Below the pieces are notes generated by a model. The model was given only the letters and a program-made list of their open reading frames with translations. It was not told the DNA's origin and ran no database searches. The translations under genes and the position numbers were made by a program. Shown piece after piece: positions 42,974 through 52,341 of a DNA stretch of 64,000 nt. This DNA comes from Myxococcales bacterium (GTDB lineage: Bacteria > Myxococcota_A > Polyangia > Polyangiales > Ga0077539): positions 62,001-126,000 of the forward strand of contig JAEUKH010000004.1 in the NCBI GenBank assembly GCA_016792845.1, in the 5' to 3' direction. The stretch's first letter is position 1. The number at the start of each line of letters is the position of its first letter.

Positions 42974-43729
42974 ATGAGTGACGAGAGCAAAGAGACAGAA
43001 GCGACGGTTGCGACCTCTGACGATGCGGCGCCCGCGCCCTCTCCTGCGGTCGAAGCGGCCGCCCCCGACGCGGCGAAGACCACGGTCAGCCCGGGTCGCA
43101 CGGCGGGTGATTGGGCCTTCCTCGCGGTGGTGAGCTTCGGCACCGCGGTGGCAGACCTCTGGTCGAAGCATTGGGCCCTCAACGCCCTCTCGCGCACCTC
43201 GTCGTCGCCGCCGCCGCTCTGCACCCCGCCCGCGGGCATGAGCCACTACCTCCCGCAGCGCGTCGGCACCCGCGACGTCACGTGGATCCGCGATTACCTC
43301 GACCTGCAATACGCCGAGAACTGCGGCGGCGCGTGGGGGCTCTTGCACGGCGCGAGCGAGGCGGTGCGCAAGCCCTTCTTCCTGCTCGTGACCCTCGGCG
43401 CCATCGCCTTCATCGTGCATCTCTACCGCGGCCTTGAGAAGGGTCAGACGGCGATGAAGTGGGCCCTGCCGCTGGTGCTCGGCGGCGCCATCGGCAACCT
43501 CGTCGACCGGGTTCGGCTCGGGTACGTCGTCGACTTCATCCACGCCCATTGGCGCGACAAGGCCCACTGGCCGACCTTCAACGTGGCCGACATCGCCATC
43601 ACCGTCGGCATCGGGCTGATGGTGCTCGAGTACATCGTCGGCCCGAAAGAAGAGCCGAAGCCGAAGAAGAAGGCCGCGCCGCAGGTCGAGGCCCGCGCCG
43701 AGGCGACGGTCGAGACGCCCAGCCCCTGA
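42974..43729 (+). CDS. lspA: lipoprotein signal peptidase II
   Basis: 251 residues. The catalytic region is LVLGGAIGNLVDRVRLGYVVDFI and FNVADIAI, containing the two conserved aspartates of LspA; QYAENCGGAWGLL matches the NxGxAFG-type segment. Four transmembrane helices are expected. There are a 40-residue Ala-rich acidic N-terminal extension and a basic/acidic tail absent from usual about 165-residue LspA. It cleaves prolipoproteins before the lipid-modified cysteine. Confidence 0.96.
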   Translation: MSDESKETEATVATSDDAAPAPSPAVEAAAPDAAKTTVSPGRTAGDWAFLAVVSFGTAVADLWSKHWALNALSRTSSSPPPLCTPPAGMSHYLPQRVGTRDVTWIRDYLDLQYAENCGGAWGLLHGASEAVRKPFFLLVTLGAIAFIVHLYRGLEKGQTAMKWALPLVLGGAIGNLVDRVRLGYVVDFIHAHWRDKAHWPTFNVADIAITVGIGLMVLEYIVGPKEEPKPKKKAAPQVEARAEATVETPSP

Positions 43730-43740
43730 GGCCGCGACCC

Positions 43741-44697
43741 ATGCGGCCGAACCTCGTCTCTCTCTTTCACATCGATCTGCCGGCGTATTTCGCGATGCTC
43801 GCGGTGGGCTTCGCCCTCGCCACCTGGCTCGGCGCGCGCTGGCTCGGGCGCCTCGGGCAAGACCGCGAAGTCGTGATCGACCTCGGGCTCGCGATGGTGG
43901 TGGCCGGGGTGGTCGGGTCGCGGCTCTTGCACGTCGTCGCCGACGGGCATTTCTGGGATTATGTGCATCTCTGCACCGACCCGAGCCGCGTCGACTGGCA
44001 TGTGTCGCGGGCCTACTGCGAGCACGCGTCCATCGGCGGCGTGTGGGACGGCGCCCGCGGCGTGTGCCACCCCCGCGAGGCCAACTGTCTTCAATGGGCG
44101 GCGTTCTGGGCCGGGGGGCTCACCTACTACGGCGGGCTCATCGGGGCGACCGGGTACGCGGTGTACTTCCTCCGGCGAGAGGCCTTCCCGTTCTGGAAGG
44201 CGGCCGACATGGCGGGCTTCGCGGTGGCCCTCGGGCTCGCCTGGGGGCGCATGGGGTGCTTCCTCGCGGGGTGCTGCTTCGGCGTTCAGACCGCGCGCCC
44301 TTGGGGCGCCATCTTCCCCGCGTTTAGCCCCGCCAGCGAGGCTCAGTTTCGCGAGCACGTCTTGCCCGCCGAGTCGCTCCCGAGCCTCCCGGTGCACCCG
44401 ACGCAGCTCTACGAATCGCTCGGTTGCCTGCTCATCGCGGCGGCCTGCTACTACGGCATCGCGCCGCGGAAGCGCTACGACGGGCAGGTGTTCGTGTGGT
44501 TCCTCGCGAGCTACTCGGTGCTCCGCACCTTGCTTGAGTTTCTCCGCAACGACGAGCGCGGCGGGCTCTTGGGCCTCTCGACCTCGCAGCTCATCTCCCT
44601 CGCGATCTGCCTCCCGCTGCCCTGGCTCGCGGTGCAGCTCAAGCGCCGCGCGGCGCGGGTCAAAGAGGGCGCCCCGGTGACCTTGATCGTGCCTTGA
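43741..44697 (+). CDS. lgt: prolipoprotein diacylglyceryl transferase
   Basis: 318 residues, start at 43741. WGRMGCFLAGCCFG with HPTQLYESLGCLL and the arginine-containing loop are family signatures of Lgt; seven transmembrane helices are expected. It adds the diacylglyceryl group to the lipobox cysteine. It follows lspA 11 bases downstream, so both lipoprotein maturation steps are in one transcript, in line with the many lipoproteins in this window. An insertion of about 40 residues with several Cys occurs near residues 75-115. Confidence 0.95.
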   Translation: MRPNLVSLFHIDLPAYFAMLAVGFALATWLGARWLGRLGQDREVVIDLGLAMVVAGVVGSRLLHVVADGHFWDYVHLCTDPSRVDWHVSRAYCEHASIGGVWDGARGVCHPREANCLQWAAFWAGGLTYYGGLIGATGYAVYFLRREAFPFWKAADMAGFAVALGLAWGRMGCFLAGCCFGVQTARPWGAIFPAFSPASEAQFREHVLPAESLPSLPVHPTQLYESLGCLLIAAACYYGIAPRKRYDGQVFVWFLASYSVLRTLLEFLRNDERGGLLGLSTSQLISLAICLPLPWLAVQLKRRAARVKEGAPVTLIVP

Positions 44698-44736
44698 ATT
44701 GCACCCCCCTTCGGGCGCGCGTAGTACCCTCGCGCT

Positions 44737-45609
44737 GTGCTCCGCGTGACGCTCTCGCTCTGCGCCTCGATGGCGCTGCTCGGCTGCTCTGACGACGCGA
44801 CCCCGCGCGCGCCGCCGCTGCTCTGCAACGACCTCGACGGCGGCTGCAACCGCACCGGCGGGGGCGGTGGCGGGGGCGGGGGCGGCTTCGACGCGGGGGT
44901 CACGCTCCGCGACGCCGGCAGCGGCGGCCTCGACGCGGGCGCCGACGGGCGCGTCACCGTGAGCGGCCGGGTGGTCGTCTACCAAGACATCGTCGGCCCC
45001 GCCCTCGGCGGCGCCTCAACCCCCGGCGCCGGGTGGACGCTCCGCAGCAGCCGCGACGAGGCCCTCAGCGGGCTCAGCAGCGACACCGGAGGCTTCTCCC
45101 TGAGTGGCATCCCCTCGGAGGTCTTCGCGGGCACTGCGGGGCGCTTCTACGGGCTTCTCGCGTCGCCGCCGGTCACCCGCGAGCTCGGCTCGTTTCGGTA
45201 CTATCCCGCCGACGGGAGCCTCGCCATCGTGCCCGCGGTGGGTTTTGACGCGTTGCAGACCGCCGTCGCGGGCGCCAACGGCGTGGTCGACCTCGACGCG
45301 GCCCACGTCATCGTGCTGGTGCGCGACAGCTTCGACACCGGGGGCATGCCCCTCGCGGGAGTGAGCGTTCAGGCCCGCTCGCAGCCCGTGGTGACCTACT
45401 ACGACAGCGCGTTGCAGAGCGGGCAGCTCCAGGTGGGCGACCCCCGCACCGGCAACCGGGGCATCGCCGCGGTGCTGAACCTCTCGGTGCCCCGCGAGGG
45501 CGCGGGCTCGGCCACGCTGGTGCTCTCTGGGGTGGGGGCCAGCGTGAACCTCGACGTGCCGCTCTACCGCCGCACGGTGACCTGGGTGACCTGGGTGCCG
45601 CGGAGCTAG
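44737..45609 (+). CDS. lipoprotein with poly-glycine linker
   Basis: 290 residues from GTG 44737. The signal ends at the lipobox LLGC. After it come CNDLDGGC, a run of ten glycines and an Asp/Ala-rich hinge, then a region with carboxypeptidase-regulatory-like strands (VTVSGRVVVYQD, GGFSLSGI) and a second beta-rich domain to the C-terminus. No function recognised. It converges on hutI with ten bases between. Confidence 0.8.
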   Translation: MLRVTLSLCASMALLGCSDDATPRAPPLLCNDLDGGCNRTGGGGGGGGGGFDAGVTLRDAGSGGLDAGADGRVTVSGRVVVYQDIVGPALGGASTPGAGWTLRSSRDEALSGLSSDTGGFSLSGIPSEVFAGTAGRFYGLLASPPVTRELGSFRYYPADGSLAIVPAVGFDALQTAVAGANGVVDLDAAHVIVLVRDSFDTGGMPLAGVSVQARSQPVVTYYDSALQSGQLQVGDPRTGNRGIAAVLNLSVPREGAGSATLVLSGVGASVNLDVPLYRRTVTWVTWVPRS

Positions 45610-45619
45610 CGGCGCGGTT

Positions 45620-46876
45620 TCAGCCGAGGGCGCCGTGCGTGAGGGCGCCCCCAGACCAGGCCCAGACCGCGCGCGGAGTGCCAAAATCGTAGGGCAGCGC
45701 TTCGTAGGTCGGGTACGCAAAGACCGCGAGGTCGGCGCGGGCCCCGGGCACGATACGACCTCGGTCGGCGAGGCCCAAGGCGTCGGCCGCGACGCGGGTG
45801 ATGGCGTGCCACGCCTCGACCGTCGAGAGGCCCATCTGTCGCACCCCGAAGGCCGCCATGAGGGGCAACGATTGGGTGTGGCTCGTGCCGGGGTTGAAGT
45901 CTGTCGCGAGCGCCACCGACACGCCCCGGGCGCGCATCTGGCGGGCGTTCGGCATCGACTGACCGAGCGAGAAGGCCGCCCCCGGGAGGAGCACCGCCGT
46001 CACCCCCGCGGCGGCCAGACGGTCGAGCCCGTGCGCCGAGACGTGTTCGAGATGGTCGACGCTTTGGGCCCCGAGAGAGGCCGCGAGCTCGGCCCCGCCC
46101 ACGTCTTCGAATTGCCCGACGTGGAGCCGAATGGCGAAGCCCTCGGCCTTCGCGCGGGTGAGCGTCGGCAGCACCTCGGCCACAGAGAAGCCCGGCCCGT
46201 CGATGTACGCGTCGATGGCGCGGGCGAGGCCCTGGCGCAAGACCGCGTCGAACATCGGGCCCTCGACGCAGGCGAGGTACCGCGCGCGACCGTCTGCGAG
46301 ACCGCGAAGCTCGGGCGGCACCGCGTGGAGCGGCAGCCAGGTCGGAATCGCGCCCGCGCCCGCGATGATGCCGAGCGACCGCAGCTCGTCGTCGATCGAG
46401 AGCGCATAGCCCGTCTTCACCTCGACGGTGGTGGTGCCGTGGGCGCGCATCGTCGCGAGGTGTTGCGCGAGCTGGGCCGAGAGGGCCGCGTCGTCGGCGG
46501 CGCGGAGGCTCCGCACCGAGGCGGCGATCCCGCCCCCGCGGGCCGCGATGGCGGCGTAGCTCTCGCCCCGCACGCGGAGGGCGTATTCGCCTGCCCTGGA
46601 GCCCGCAAAGAGGCTGTGGGTGTGCGCGTCGACGAGCCCCGGCGCGAGCACGCGATCGCCCACCTCGATGACGGCGATGCTGGGGTCTTTGACGAGCCAT
46701 GGGTCGAGCGCGTCGGTGCTCCCTACGGCGACGATGCGGTCGCCGTCGACGAGCACGGCGCCGTCGCGGATGAGCCCGAGGGGGGCCTCGTCCCACGGGT
46801 CGGCCGAGGGGTCACCCGAGAGCGGCCGAGCGAGGGTCAAGAGCTCGCGCGCGTGCCGTAAACAGAAGCGCCCCAT
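45620..46876 (-). CDS. hutI: imidazolonepropionase
   Basis: 418 residues, an amidohydrolase-fold enzyme. DAHTHSLFAGSR carries the metal-binding His-x-His, EVKTGYAL, HVGQFEDVGGAELAA, and ATDFNPGTSHTQSL with the later Asp are HutI signatures. It opens the imidazolone ring in histidine breakdown. It lies six bases after hutU and is transcribed with it. The gene for histidine ammonia-lyase is not within this window. Confidence 0.95.
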   Translation of the reverse strand: MGRFCLRHARELLTLARPLSGDPSADPWDEAPLGLIRDGAVLVDGDRIVAVGSTDALDPWLVKDPSIAVIEVGDRVLAPGLVDAHTHSLFAGSRAGEYALRVRGESYAAIAARGGGIAASVRSLRAADDAALSAQLAQHLATMRAHGTTTVEVKTGYALSIDDELRSLGIIAGAGAIPTWLPLHAVPPELRGLADGRARYLACVEGPMFDAVLRQGLARAIDAYIDGPGFSVAEVLPTLTRAKAEGFAIRLHVGQFEDVGGAELAASLGAQSVDHLEHVSAHGLDRLAAAGVTAVLLPGAAFSLGQSMPNARQMRARGVSVALATDFNPGTSHTQSLPLMAAFGVRQMGLSTVEAWHAITRVAADALGLADRGRIVPGARADLAVFAYPTYEALPYDFGTPRAVWAWSGGALTHGALG

Positions 46877-46882
46877 GCGGCT

Positions 46883-48544
46883 CTAGGCTCCGACGCGGTG
46901 AGGCACATGCACGCCCCGCTCGCCCGCGCACGCGACGGCCTCGTCGTAGCCCGCGTCGGCGTGCCGAATGACCCCCATGCCCGGGTCGCTGGTGAGCACT
47001 CGTTCGAGGCACCGCGCCGCCCGCGCCGTGCCGTCGGCCACCACCACCATGCCCGAGTGAATGCTGTTGCCGATGCCGACCCCCCCGCCGTGGTGCACGC
47101 TCACCCAGGTCGCCCCCGAGGCGCAGTTGACCAGGGCGTTCAAGATGGGCCAATCGGCGATGGCGTCGCTGCCGTCGCGCATGGCCTCGGTCTCACGGAA
47201 GGGCGAGGCCACCGAGCCGCAGTCGAGGTGATCGCGGCCGATGACGATGGGCGCCTTCACGCGCCCGGTGCGTACGAGCTCGTTGAAGACCTGCCCCACC
47301 CGCGCCCGCTCGCCGTAGCCGAGCCAACAAATGCGAGAGGGGAGGCCCTGAAACGCGACGCGGGTCTGGGCGAGCTCGATCCACCGGCGGAGCGAGGGGT
47401 CGTCGGGCACCGCGTCGAGCACCGCGCGGTCGGTGACAGCGATGTCGGCCGGGTCGCCCGAGAGCGCGACCCATCGAAACGGCCCGCGGCCCGTGCAAAA
47501 CTGCGGGCGAATGTAGCTCGGGATGAAGCCCGGGATGTCAAACGCCCCGGCGGCCCCTGCGCTCCGCGCCTCACCGCGGAGGTTGTTGCCGTAGTCGCAC
47601 GCGAAGACCCCGCGGGCCATCATCGTACGCATCGCCTCGACCTCGGCCACCATGCCCTCTCGGGCGCGTTGAACGTACGCGGCCGGATCTTGCGAACGCA
47701 GCGCCGCGGCGGCCTCGAGGTCGAGCCCCGGGGGAATGTACCCCACCAAGGGGTCGTGGGCGCTCGTCTGCTCGGTCACAAAGTCAGGCAAGACGCCCCG
47801 CCGCACGAGCTCGGGGTAGACCTCGGCGGCGTTGCCCACGAGCCCGACGCTGAGCGCCTCGCCGGTCTTGCAGGCCTCGGCGATCCACCCGAGGGCCTCG
47901 TCGAGCGAACGGGTGGCGCGGTCGACGTAGCGGGTCTCAAGGCGACGCTCGACCCGGTGGGGGTCGACCTCGACGGCGAGGCACGAGGCGCCGTTCATGG
48001 TGGCCGCGAGGGGCTGCGCGCCGCCCATGCCGCCGAGCCCCGCGGTGAGGATCCAGCGCCCGCGCCACGAGCCCCCGAAGTGCTGCCGCCCGGCCTCGGC
48101 GAAGGTCTCGTAGGTGCCCTGGAGGATGCCCTGGGTGCCGATGTAGATCCAGCTCCCGGCGGTCATCTGGCCGAACATGGTGAGCCCGAGGCCTTCGAGC
48201 CTGCGAAACTCGTCCCATGTGGCCCAGCGGGGCACGATGAGCGAGTTGGCGAGCAAGACCCGGGGGGCGTCTTCGTGGGTGCGAAAGCGCCCGACGGCCT
48301 TGCCCGACTGAACGAGCAAGGTCTCGTCGCTCTTGAGGTCTTTGAGCTCTCGCACGATGACGTCGAAGGCCTCCCACGAGCGCGCGGCGCGGCCGGTGCC
48401 GCCGTAGACGACGAGGTCTTGGGGGCGCTCGGCCACGTCGGGGTCGAGGTTGTTCATCAACATTCGAAGGGCGGCCTCTTGGGGCCAATCGCGGGCCGAG
48501 AGGGTGGTACCGCGGGGGGCTCGAACGGTGCGCGCTGTGCTCAT
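46883..48544 (-). CDS. hutU: urocanate hydratase
   Basis: 553 residues from ATG 48544, the normal urocanase length. [56 protein letters not shown] (NAD-binding) and [10 protein letters not shown] are conserved urocanase segments. Converts urocanate to imidazolonepropionate with NAD as electrophile. The upstream 143 bases to the divergent KOW gene hold no evident regulator site that I could assign. Confidence 0.96.
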   Translation of the reverse strand: MSTARTVRAPRGTTLSARDWPQEAALRMLMNNLDPDVAERPQDLVVYGGTGRAARSWEAFDVIVRELKDLKSDETLLVQSGKAVGRFRTHEDAPRVLLANSLIVPRWATWDEFRRLEGLGLTMFGQMTAGSWIYIGTQGILQGTYETFAEAGRQHFGGSWRGRWILTAGLGGMGGAQPLAATMNGASCLAVEVDPHRVERRLETRYVDRATRSLDEALGWIAEACKTGEALSVGLVGNAAEVYPELVRRGVLPDFVTEQTSAHDPLVGYIPPGLDLEAAAALRSQDPAAYVQRAREGMVAEVEAMRTMMARGVFACDYGNNLRGEARSAGAAGAFDIPGFIPSYIRPQFCTGRGPFRWVALSGDPADIAVTDRAVLDAVPDDPSLRRWIELAQTRVAFQGLPSRICWLGYGERARVGQVFNELVRTGRVKAPIVIGRDHLDCGSVASPFRETEAMRDGSDAIADWPILNALVNCASGATWVSVHHGGGVGIGNSIHSGMVVVADGTARAARCLERVLTSDPGMGVIRHADAGYDEAVACAGERGVHVPHRVGA

Positions 48545-48687
48545 GGCGGCGCCGAGGGTAGGGGATGCTGAGACCCTTCGGCAATCGTCACCCGTCACGA
48601 CGCGGCGCGTATTCGGGTCGAAGGGCGCACGGGCGCGTTGACGAACCGTAGGGGGTCGATCATGTTGCGCGCCCACGGAGGTCGACG

Positions 48688-49911
48688 GTGTCGTCGCAGT
48701 TTGCGGGCTTCCAAGAAGCTGAGTTTGAAGTTTATGCGCCCCCGATGTCAGGGTCGAACGCCGCGACCCTCACGCGGATGCGCGTCGCCGACAAGTGCGT
48801 CGCCGTCGCTAAAGAGGCCGCCGCGGCCGCGCTCGCTGAGGGCCTCTCGCTCGAGCTCCGCGCCAGCGACGTCGCCCTCTCGGTGTGGAACAAGCGGTGC
48901 GTCTCGGCCCAATGGGTCTTTCTCTGGCGCGACGCCGCGGCCCGCAAGGTGCTCGAAGAGCTCCTCGACGCGGGGCGCACCCTCGCGGCCACGCTCAGCG
49001 ACCCGACGCCGTTCTATCGCCACGCGTTCTTGGCCCTGCACCTCACGCCCGAGGCCGTCTCGGTGGGGTTGAACGTCCACGGCGACGCTTGGGTCGATGT
49101 GAAGCACCTCCGCGCCGTGGCCGCCGATGCCGCCGCCAGCGCGACGCTCCTCGCGGCGCTCCGCGCGCTCCCCGAGGGCTTCACCGTGGGCGTCACGGGT
49201 CACGCCGAGGCGGCAGTCACGGGCCTCGACCTCGCGGGGCTGCGCGCGAGCGTCGCCGCCCTCACGCAGAACGACCAGTGGTGGTCGGTGCGCTTCACCG
49301 TGTCGAAGGCCGAGGCCGTGGGCGCGGGGGCGCTCCTCGCCGAGGCCCTCGAGGGCGGTCTCGCGGCGCTCCTTGCGGTGTACCGCCAGGTCGCGTGGCG
49401 GCCCGACAACGACCTCGCCCATCTCGACGCAGAGCTCGCCAAGGTGCACCGCGACCGCGCCGCCCTCGACGCCGATTTCGCGGCCCGCACCCAAGCTTGG
49501 GAGCAGGCCCGCGAGGCCGACCTCGCCCGCGCCCGCGAGGCCGCCCAAGAGCGCGCCCAAGAGCGCGTCGCCGCCGCGGCGCCCGCTCGCTTCGCGGTGA
49601 TGCGCGAGGTGGTGCGCGACCGCGCCGAGGTCGAGCGTCCGGCGAAGGCTGAGAAGCCGCGGGTGTCGCCGCCGCGCCCCGAGCGCCGCGCAGCCCCGAC
49701 CGTCGCCGAGGCCCCCGCCGCGGCCCCAAAGCCGAGCCCGAGCGCCGCGCCGCAGGGCGTGAGCCTCGGGGCCAGGGTGCGCGTCAACGAAGGCCCCTTC
49801 GCGGGTCGTGTCGGCACCGTGGCCGAGCTTGACGCGCGGGTCGTCAAGGTGAGCTTCGGGCTGCTCTCGGCGCGGGTCGACCGCGGCGCCGTGAGCCCCG
49901 CCGAAGACTGA
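48688..49911 (+). CDS. KOW-domain protein of unknown function
   Basis: 407 residues from GTG 48688. The N-terminal 240 residues are a globular region ([47 protein letters not shown]) that I cannot place. Next is a highly charged helical stretch (about 255-300, rich in [10 protein letters not shown]) likely to be a coiled coil, then a proline/arginine-rich linker. The C-terminus ([29 protein letters not shown]) is a KOW motif as in NusG and ribosomal proteins. RNA or ribosome binding is likely. It is divergent from hutU. Confidence 0.7.
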   Translation: MSSQFAGFQEAEFEVYAPPMSGSNAATLTRMRVADKCVAVAKEAAAAALAEGLSLELRASDVALSVWNKRCVSAQWVFLWRDAAARKVLEELLDAGRTLAATLSDPTPFYRHAFLALHLTPEAVSVGLNVHGDAWVDVKHLRAVAADAAASATLLAALRALPEGFTVGVTGHAEAAVTGLDLAGLRASVAALTQNDQWWSVRFTVSKAEAVGAGALLAEALEGGLAALLAVYRQVAWRPDNDLAHLDAELAKVHRDRAALDADFAARTQAWEQAREADLARAREAAQERAQERVAAAAPARFAVMREVVRDRAEVERPAKAEKPRVSPPRPERRAAPTVAEAPAAAPKPSPSAAPQGVSLGARVRVNEGPFAGRVGTVAELDARVVKVSFGLLSARVDRGAVSPAED

Positions 49912-49916
49912 GCCGC

Positions 49917-50402
49917 TCAGCCCTCGGGCTCGTCGTCTTTGGGCGGCTCGGGGGCGAGGCTCGTGCGCTTCTTTCGGGTGTTCTTCACCGTCGCGTCGGC
50001 CTTCACGTCAGGGCGAACGCTGTCGCCCCCGGCCTCGTCTTCGACGCTCTTGAAGCGCACCTCCATCTTCACCTCGAAGGCCAGGCCCGTGAGGATCTTC
50101 TTGATATCACTCGCGAAATTGGTCGACTGAAGAAACTCTCTGATCTCTTGGGCGACCACCGTGTAGAGCCCGCGCTTGGTCTCGTCGACCTGCTCTAGGA
50201 GGCTCTGCGCGACCTCGCCGGGCATCTTCACGTTCTCGATGAGGCCGCGCACGGTGTCTTGAGACTGCGAGATCTTGCCGATGCCGGTCTCGATGCCCTT
50301 CTTGACGATGCGCCCGAGGATGCCCCGACCCTCGGCACCCCGCGGCTCTTCGCCAGAGTTTGGGGCCTCGGGGTCGCGGGCTCGGTCGTCGCGGTTGCTC
50401 AC
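49917..50402 (-). CDS. helical hypothetical protein
   Basis: 161 residues from GTG 50402; a start 12 codons upstream is possible, and neither has a clear ribosome binding site. The centre (ILGRIVKKGIETGIGKISQSQ, VKMPGEVAQSLLEQVDETKRGLYTVVAQEIREFL) is strongly amphipathic and resembles phasin-like or helix-bundle proteins. The C-terminus is a charged tail. Its stop is six bases from the stop of the KOW gene, convergent. Function unknown. Confidence 0.65.
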   Translation of the reverse strand: MSNRDDRARDPEAPNSGEEPRGAEGRGILGRIVKKGIETGIGKISQSQDTVRGLIENVKMPGEVAQSLLEQVDETKRGLYTVVAQEIREFLQSTNFASDIKKILTGLAFEVKMEVRFKSVEDEAGGDSVRPDVKADATVKNTRKKRTSLAPEPPKDDEPEG

Positions 50403-50463
50403 GGCGACACCGTAGCCATCGCTGCCGCAAAGCGTCAACGAAGTGTGCTAGCGGAGTGACGCC

Positions 50464-51561
50464 ATGGCTCGCCCCCGCGCCCTCTTCGTCTCAAAGCCCA
50501 TCGCCCCTCCGTGGAACGACTCGAACAAGAACCTCGTCCGCGACCTCGCCCGCGCCACGACCCGCGTCGAGCCCGTGGTGATGACCCCCCGCGGGGTCGA
50601 CTTCGACGGCGCCGCGCAGGTCGCGCTCTACCAAGACCTCGGCACCTACGCGCCCTCGAAGTGGGCCAACCTCCGCGTGCTCGAGCACCTCGTCGCGGGC
50701 CCCCGATACGCGCTCTGGCACTTCTTCTTCGCGCCGAACCCGCCGACCCTCCACGCCGGCCGCGCGGCCGCGTGGCTGCGCAAGACCCCGACGGTTCACA
50801 CCCTCGCCTCGGCGCCCGATCGCCTTGAGGCGGTGGCCCCGTCGCTCTTTGCCAACCAGGTGGTGGTGCTGAGCGAGCACACCCGCCGCCGCCTCGCCCG
50901 GGTGGGCGTCGAGAGCACCGTGATCGCGCCCTGCCTCGGGCCCGTGAGCGTAGACCCCGAGGCCGTCGCGGCGGCCCGCCGGCGCTACGACCTGCCCGCA
51001 CGCTTTGCCCTCTACGCGGGCGATCTCGAGCACTCGAACGGGGCAGAGACCTTCGTCAAGGCCGCGGCCCTCGCGCCCTCGGTCGGGTGGGTCATCGCCG
51101 CGCGACCGAAGACCGCCCGCGCCCATGAAGCCCTCGCGGCGCTGAAGGCCCTGGCCGAACACACAGGCGCGAAGGTGACCTTTCTCGGCGCCCTCGACGA
51201 CATCCTCGCGGTGGTCAAGGCCGCTTCGGTCAACACCCTGGTCGTCGACACCCTCAACGCCAAGATGGATTACCCCCTCGTGCTCCTCGAAGCGATGGCC
51301 CTCGGTGTGCCCGTGATGGTGGGCGCCGGAACCGCCGCCGAAGACCTCGTGGCGGGCGGCGCAGAGGCCCTCGCGCCGGGTGACGCCGAGGCCCTCGCCG
51401 CGCGGGTGCTGGCACGGGTCGACACCCCGAGCGATGACTACGCCGAGGGGGCGAGGGCCTGGCTCGCGGCGACCTGCTCGCCCGCCGCCGTCGCCGCGGC
51501 CTATGCGCGGGTGTACGAAGCGGCGCTCGCGGGCTCGCCGCGGCCGCGGGGGCTGTGGTAG
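50464..51561 (+). CDS. GT4-type glycosyltransferase
   Basis: 365 residues with a GT-B layout: RALFVSKPIAPPWNDSNKNLVRDLA in the N-terminal domain, FALYAGDLEHSNGAETFVKAAAL opening the second domain, and VDTLNAKMDYPLVLLEAMALGVPVMVGAG with the E-x7-E-type region. It transfers a sugar from a nucleotide donor; acceptor unknown. A methyltransferase gene follows 11 bases after its stop, so they may modify the same glycan or lipid. Confidence 0.85.
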   Translation: MARPRALFVSKPIAPPWNDSNKNLVRDLARATTRVEPVVMTPRGVDFDGAAQVALYQDLGTYAPSKWANLRVLEHLVAGPRYALWHFFFAPNPPTLHAGRAAAWLRKTPTVHTLASAPDRLEAVAPSLFANQVVVLSEHTRRRLARVGVESTVIAPCLGPVSVDPEAVAAARRRYDLPARFALYAGDLEHSNGAETFVKAAALAPSVGWVIAARPKTARAHEALAALKALAEHTGAKVTFLGALDDILAVVKAASVNTLVVDTLNAKMDYPLVLLEAMALGVPVMVGAGTAAEDLVAGGAEALAPGDAEALAARVLARVDTPSDDYAEGARAWLAATCSPAAVAAAYARVYEAALAGSPRPRGLW

Positions 51562-51572
51562 GGCAGAGCCCG

Positions 51573-52301
51573 ATGGCGACTCCAGAGACCACCGACGCGG
51601 CCAACAGGGCCTACTACGACGAGTTCTCACGCTGGTACGAGCGCGAGCGAGGGCGCGGCTATCACCAGCTCATCGACGACCTCGAGGTCGGGGTGACCTT
51701 GCCCTTCGCGCGCAACCGCCGCGTGCTCGAAGTGGGCTGCGGCACGGGGCTGATCCTTCAGCGTCTCGCGCCCCACGCGAGCGAGGCGGTGGGCATCGAC
51801 CTGTCGCCGGGCATGCTCGAAACGGCCCGGTCGCGCGGGCTCACCGTGCATGAGGCCTCGGCCACGGCGCTGCCCTTCGAAGACGGCCGCTTCGATGTGG
51901 TGTGCTCGTTCAAGGTGCTCGCCCATGTGCCCGACATCGCGCAGGCCTTGCGCGAGATGGGCCGGGTCTGCGCCCCCGGGGGCGTGGTGCTCGCCGAGTT
52001 CTACAACCCCTGGAGCCTGCGCCACCTCGCCAAGCGCCTCGGCCCCGCGGGGAAGATCTCAGAGGGCACCACCGAGGCGGCGGTGTACACGCGCTTCGAC
52101 TCGCCGCGCGACATCGCGGCGATGGTGCCGCCGGGCCTGGTGCTCGAGGGCTTCCGCGGGGTGCGGGTGTTCACGCCGGTGGCGGCCGCGGTGAAGGTGC
52201 CCGTGGTGGGCTCGCTCTTGCGGCGGGCCGAGTCGCTCGCGGTCGACTCGCCGCTGTCGCGCTTCGGCGGCTTCCTGATTGCCGTACTTCGCCGCGTCTA
52301 A
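51573..52301 (+). CDS. class I SAM-dependent methyltransferase
   Basis: 242 residues. VLEVGCGTGLILQRL is motif I, followed by AVGIDLSPGMLETARSRG, VVCSFKVLAHV (motif II/III) and GVVLAEFYNPWS. It resembles UbiE/Methyltransf_11-type enzymes. ATG 51573 is chosen over the GTG at 51555 that overlaps the preceding gene. Substrate not known. Same direction as the glycosyltransferase and likely co-transcribed. Confidence 0.88.
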   Translation: MATPETTDAANRAYYDEFSRWYERERGRGYHQLIDDLEVGVTLPFARNRRVLEVGCGTGLILQRLAPHASEAVGIDLSPGMLETARSRGLTVHEASATALPFEDGRFDVVCSFKVLAHVPDIAQALREMGRVCAPGGVVLAEFYNPWSLRHLAKRLGPAGKISEGTTEAAVYTRFDSPRDIAAMVPPGLVLEGFRGVRVFTPVAAAVKVPVVGSLLRRAESLAVDSPLSRFGGFLIAVLRRV

Positions 52302-52341
52302 TCTGGCGCGCCGCCGCGGCTGATCGGGTAGACTTGTCGCC

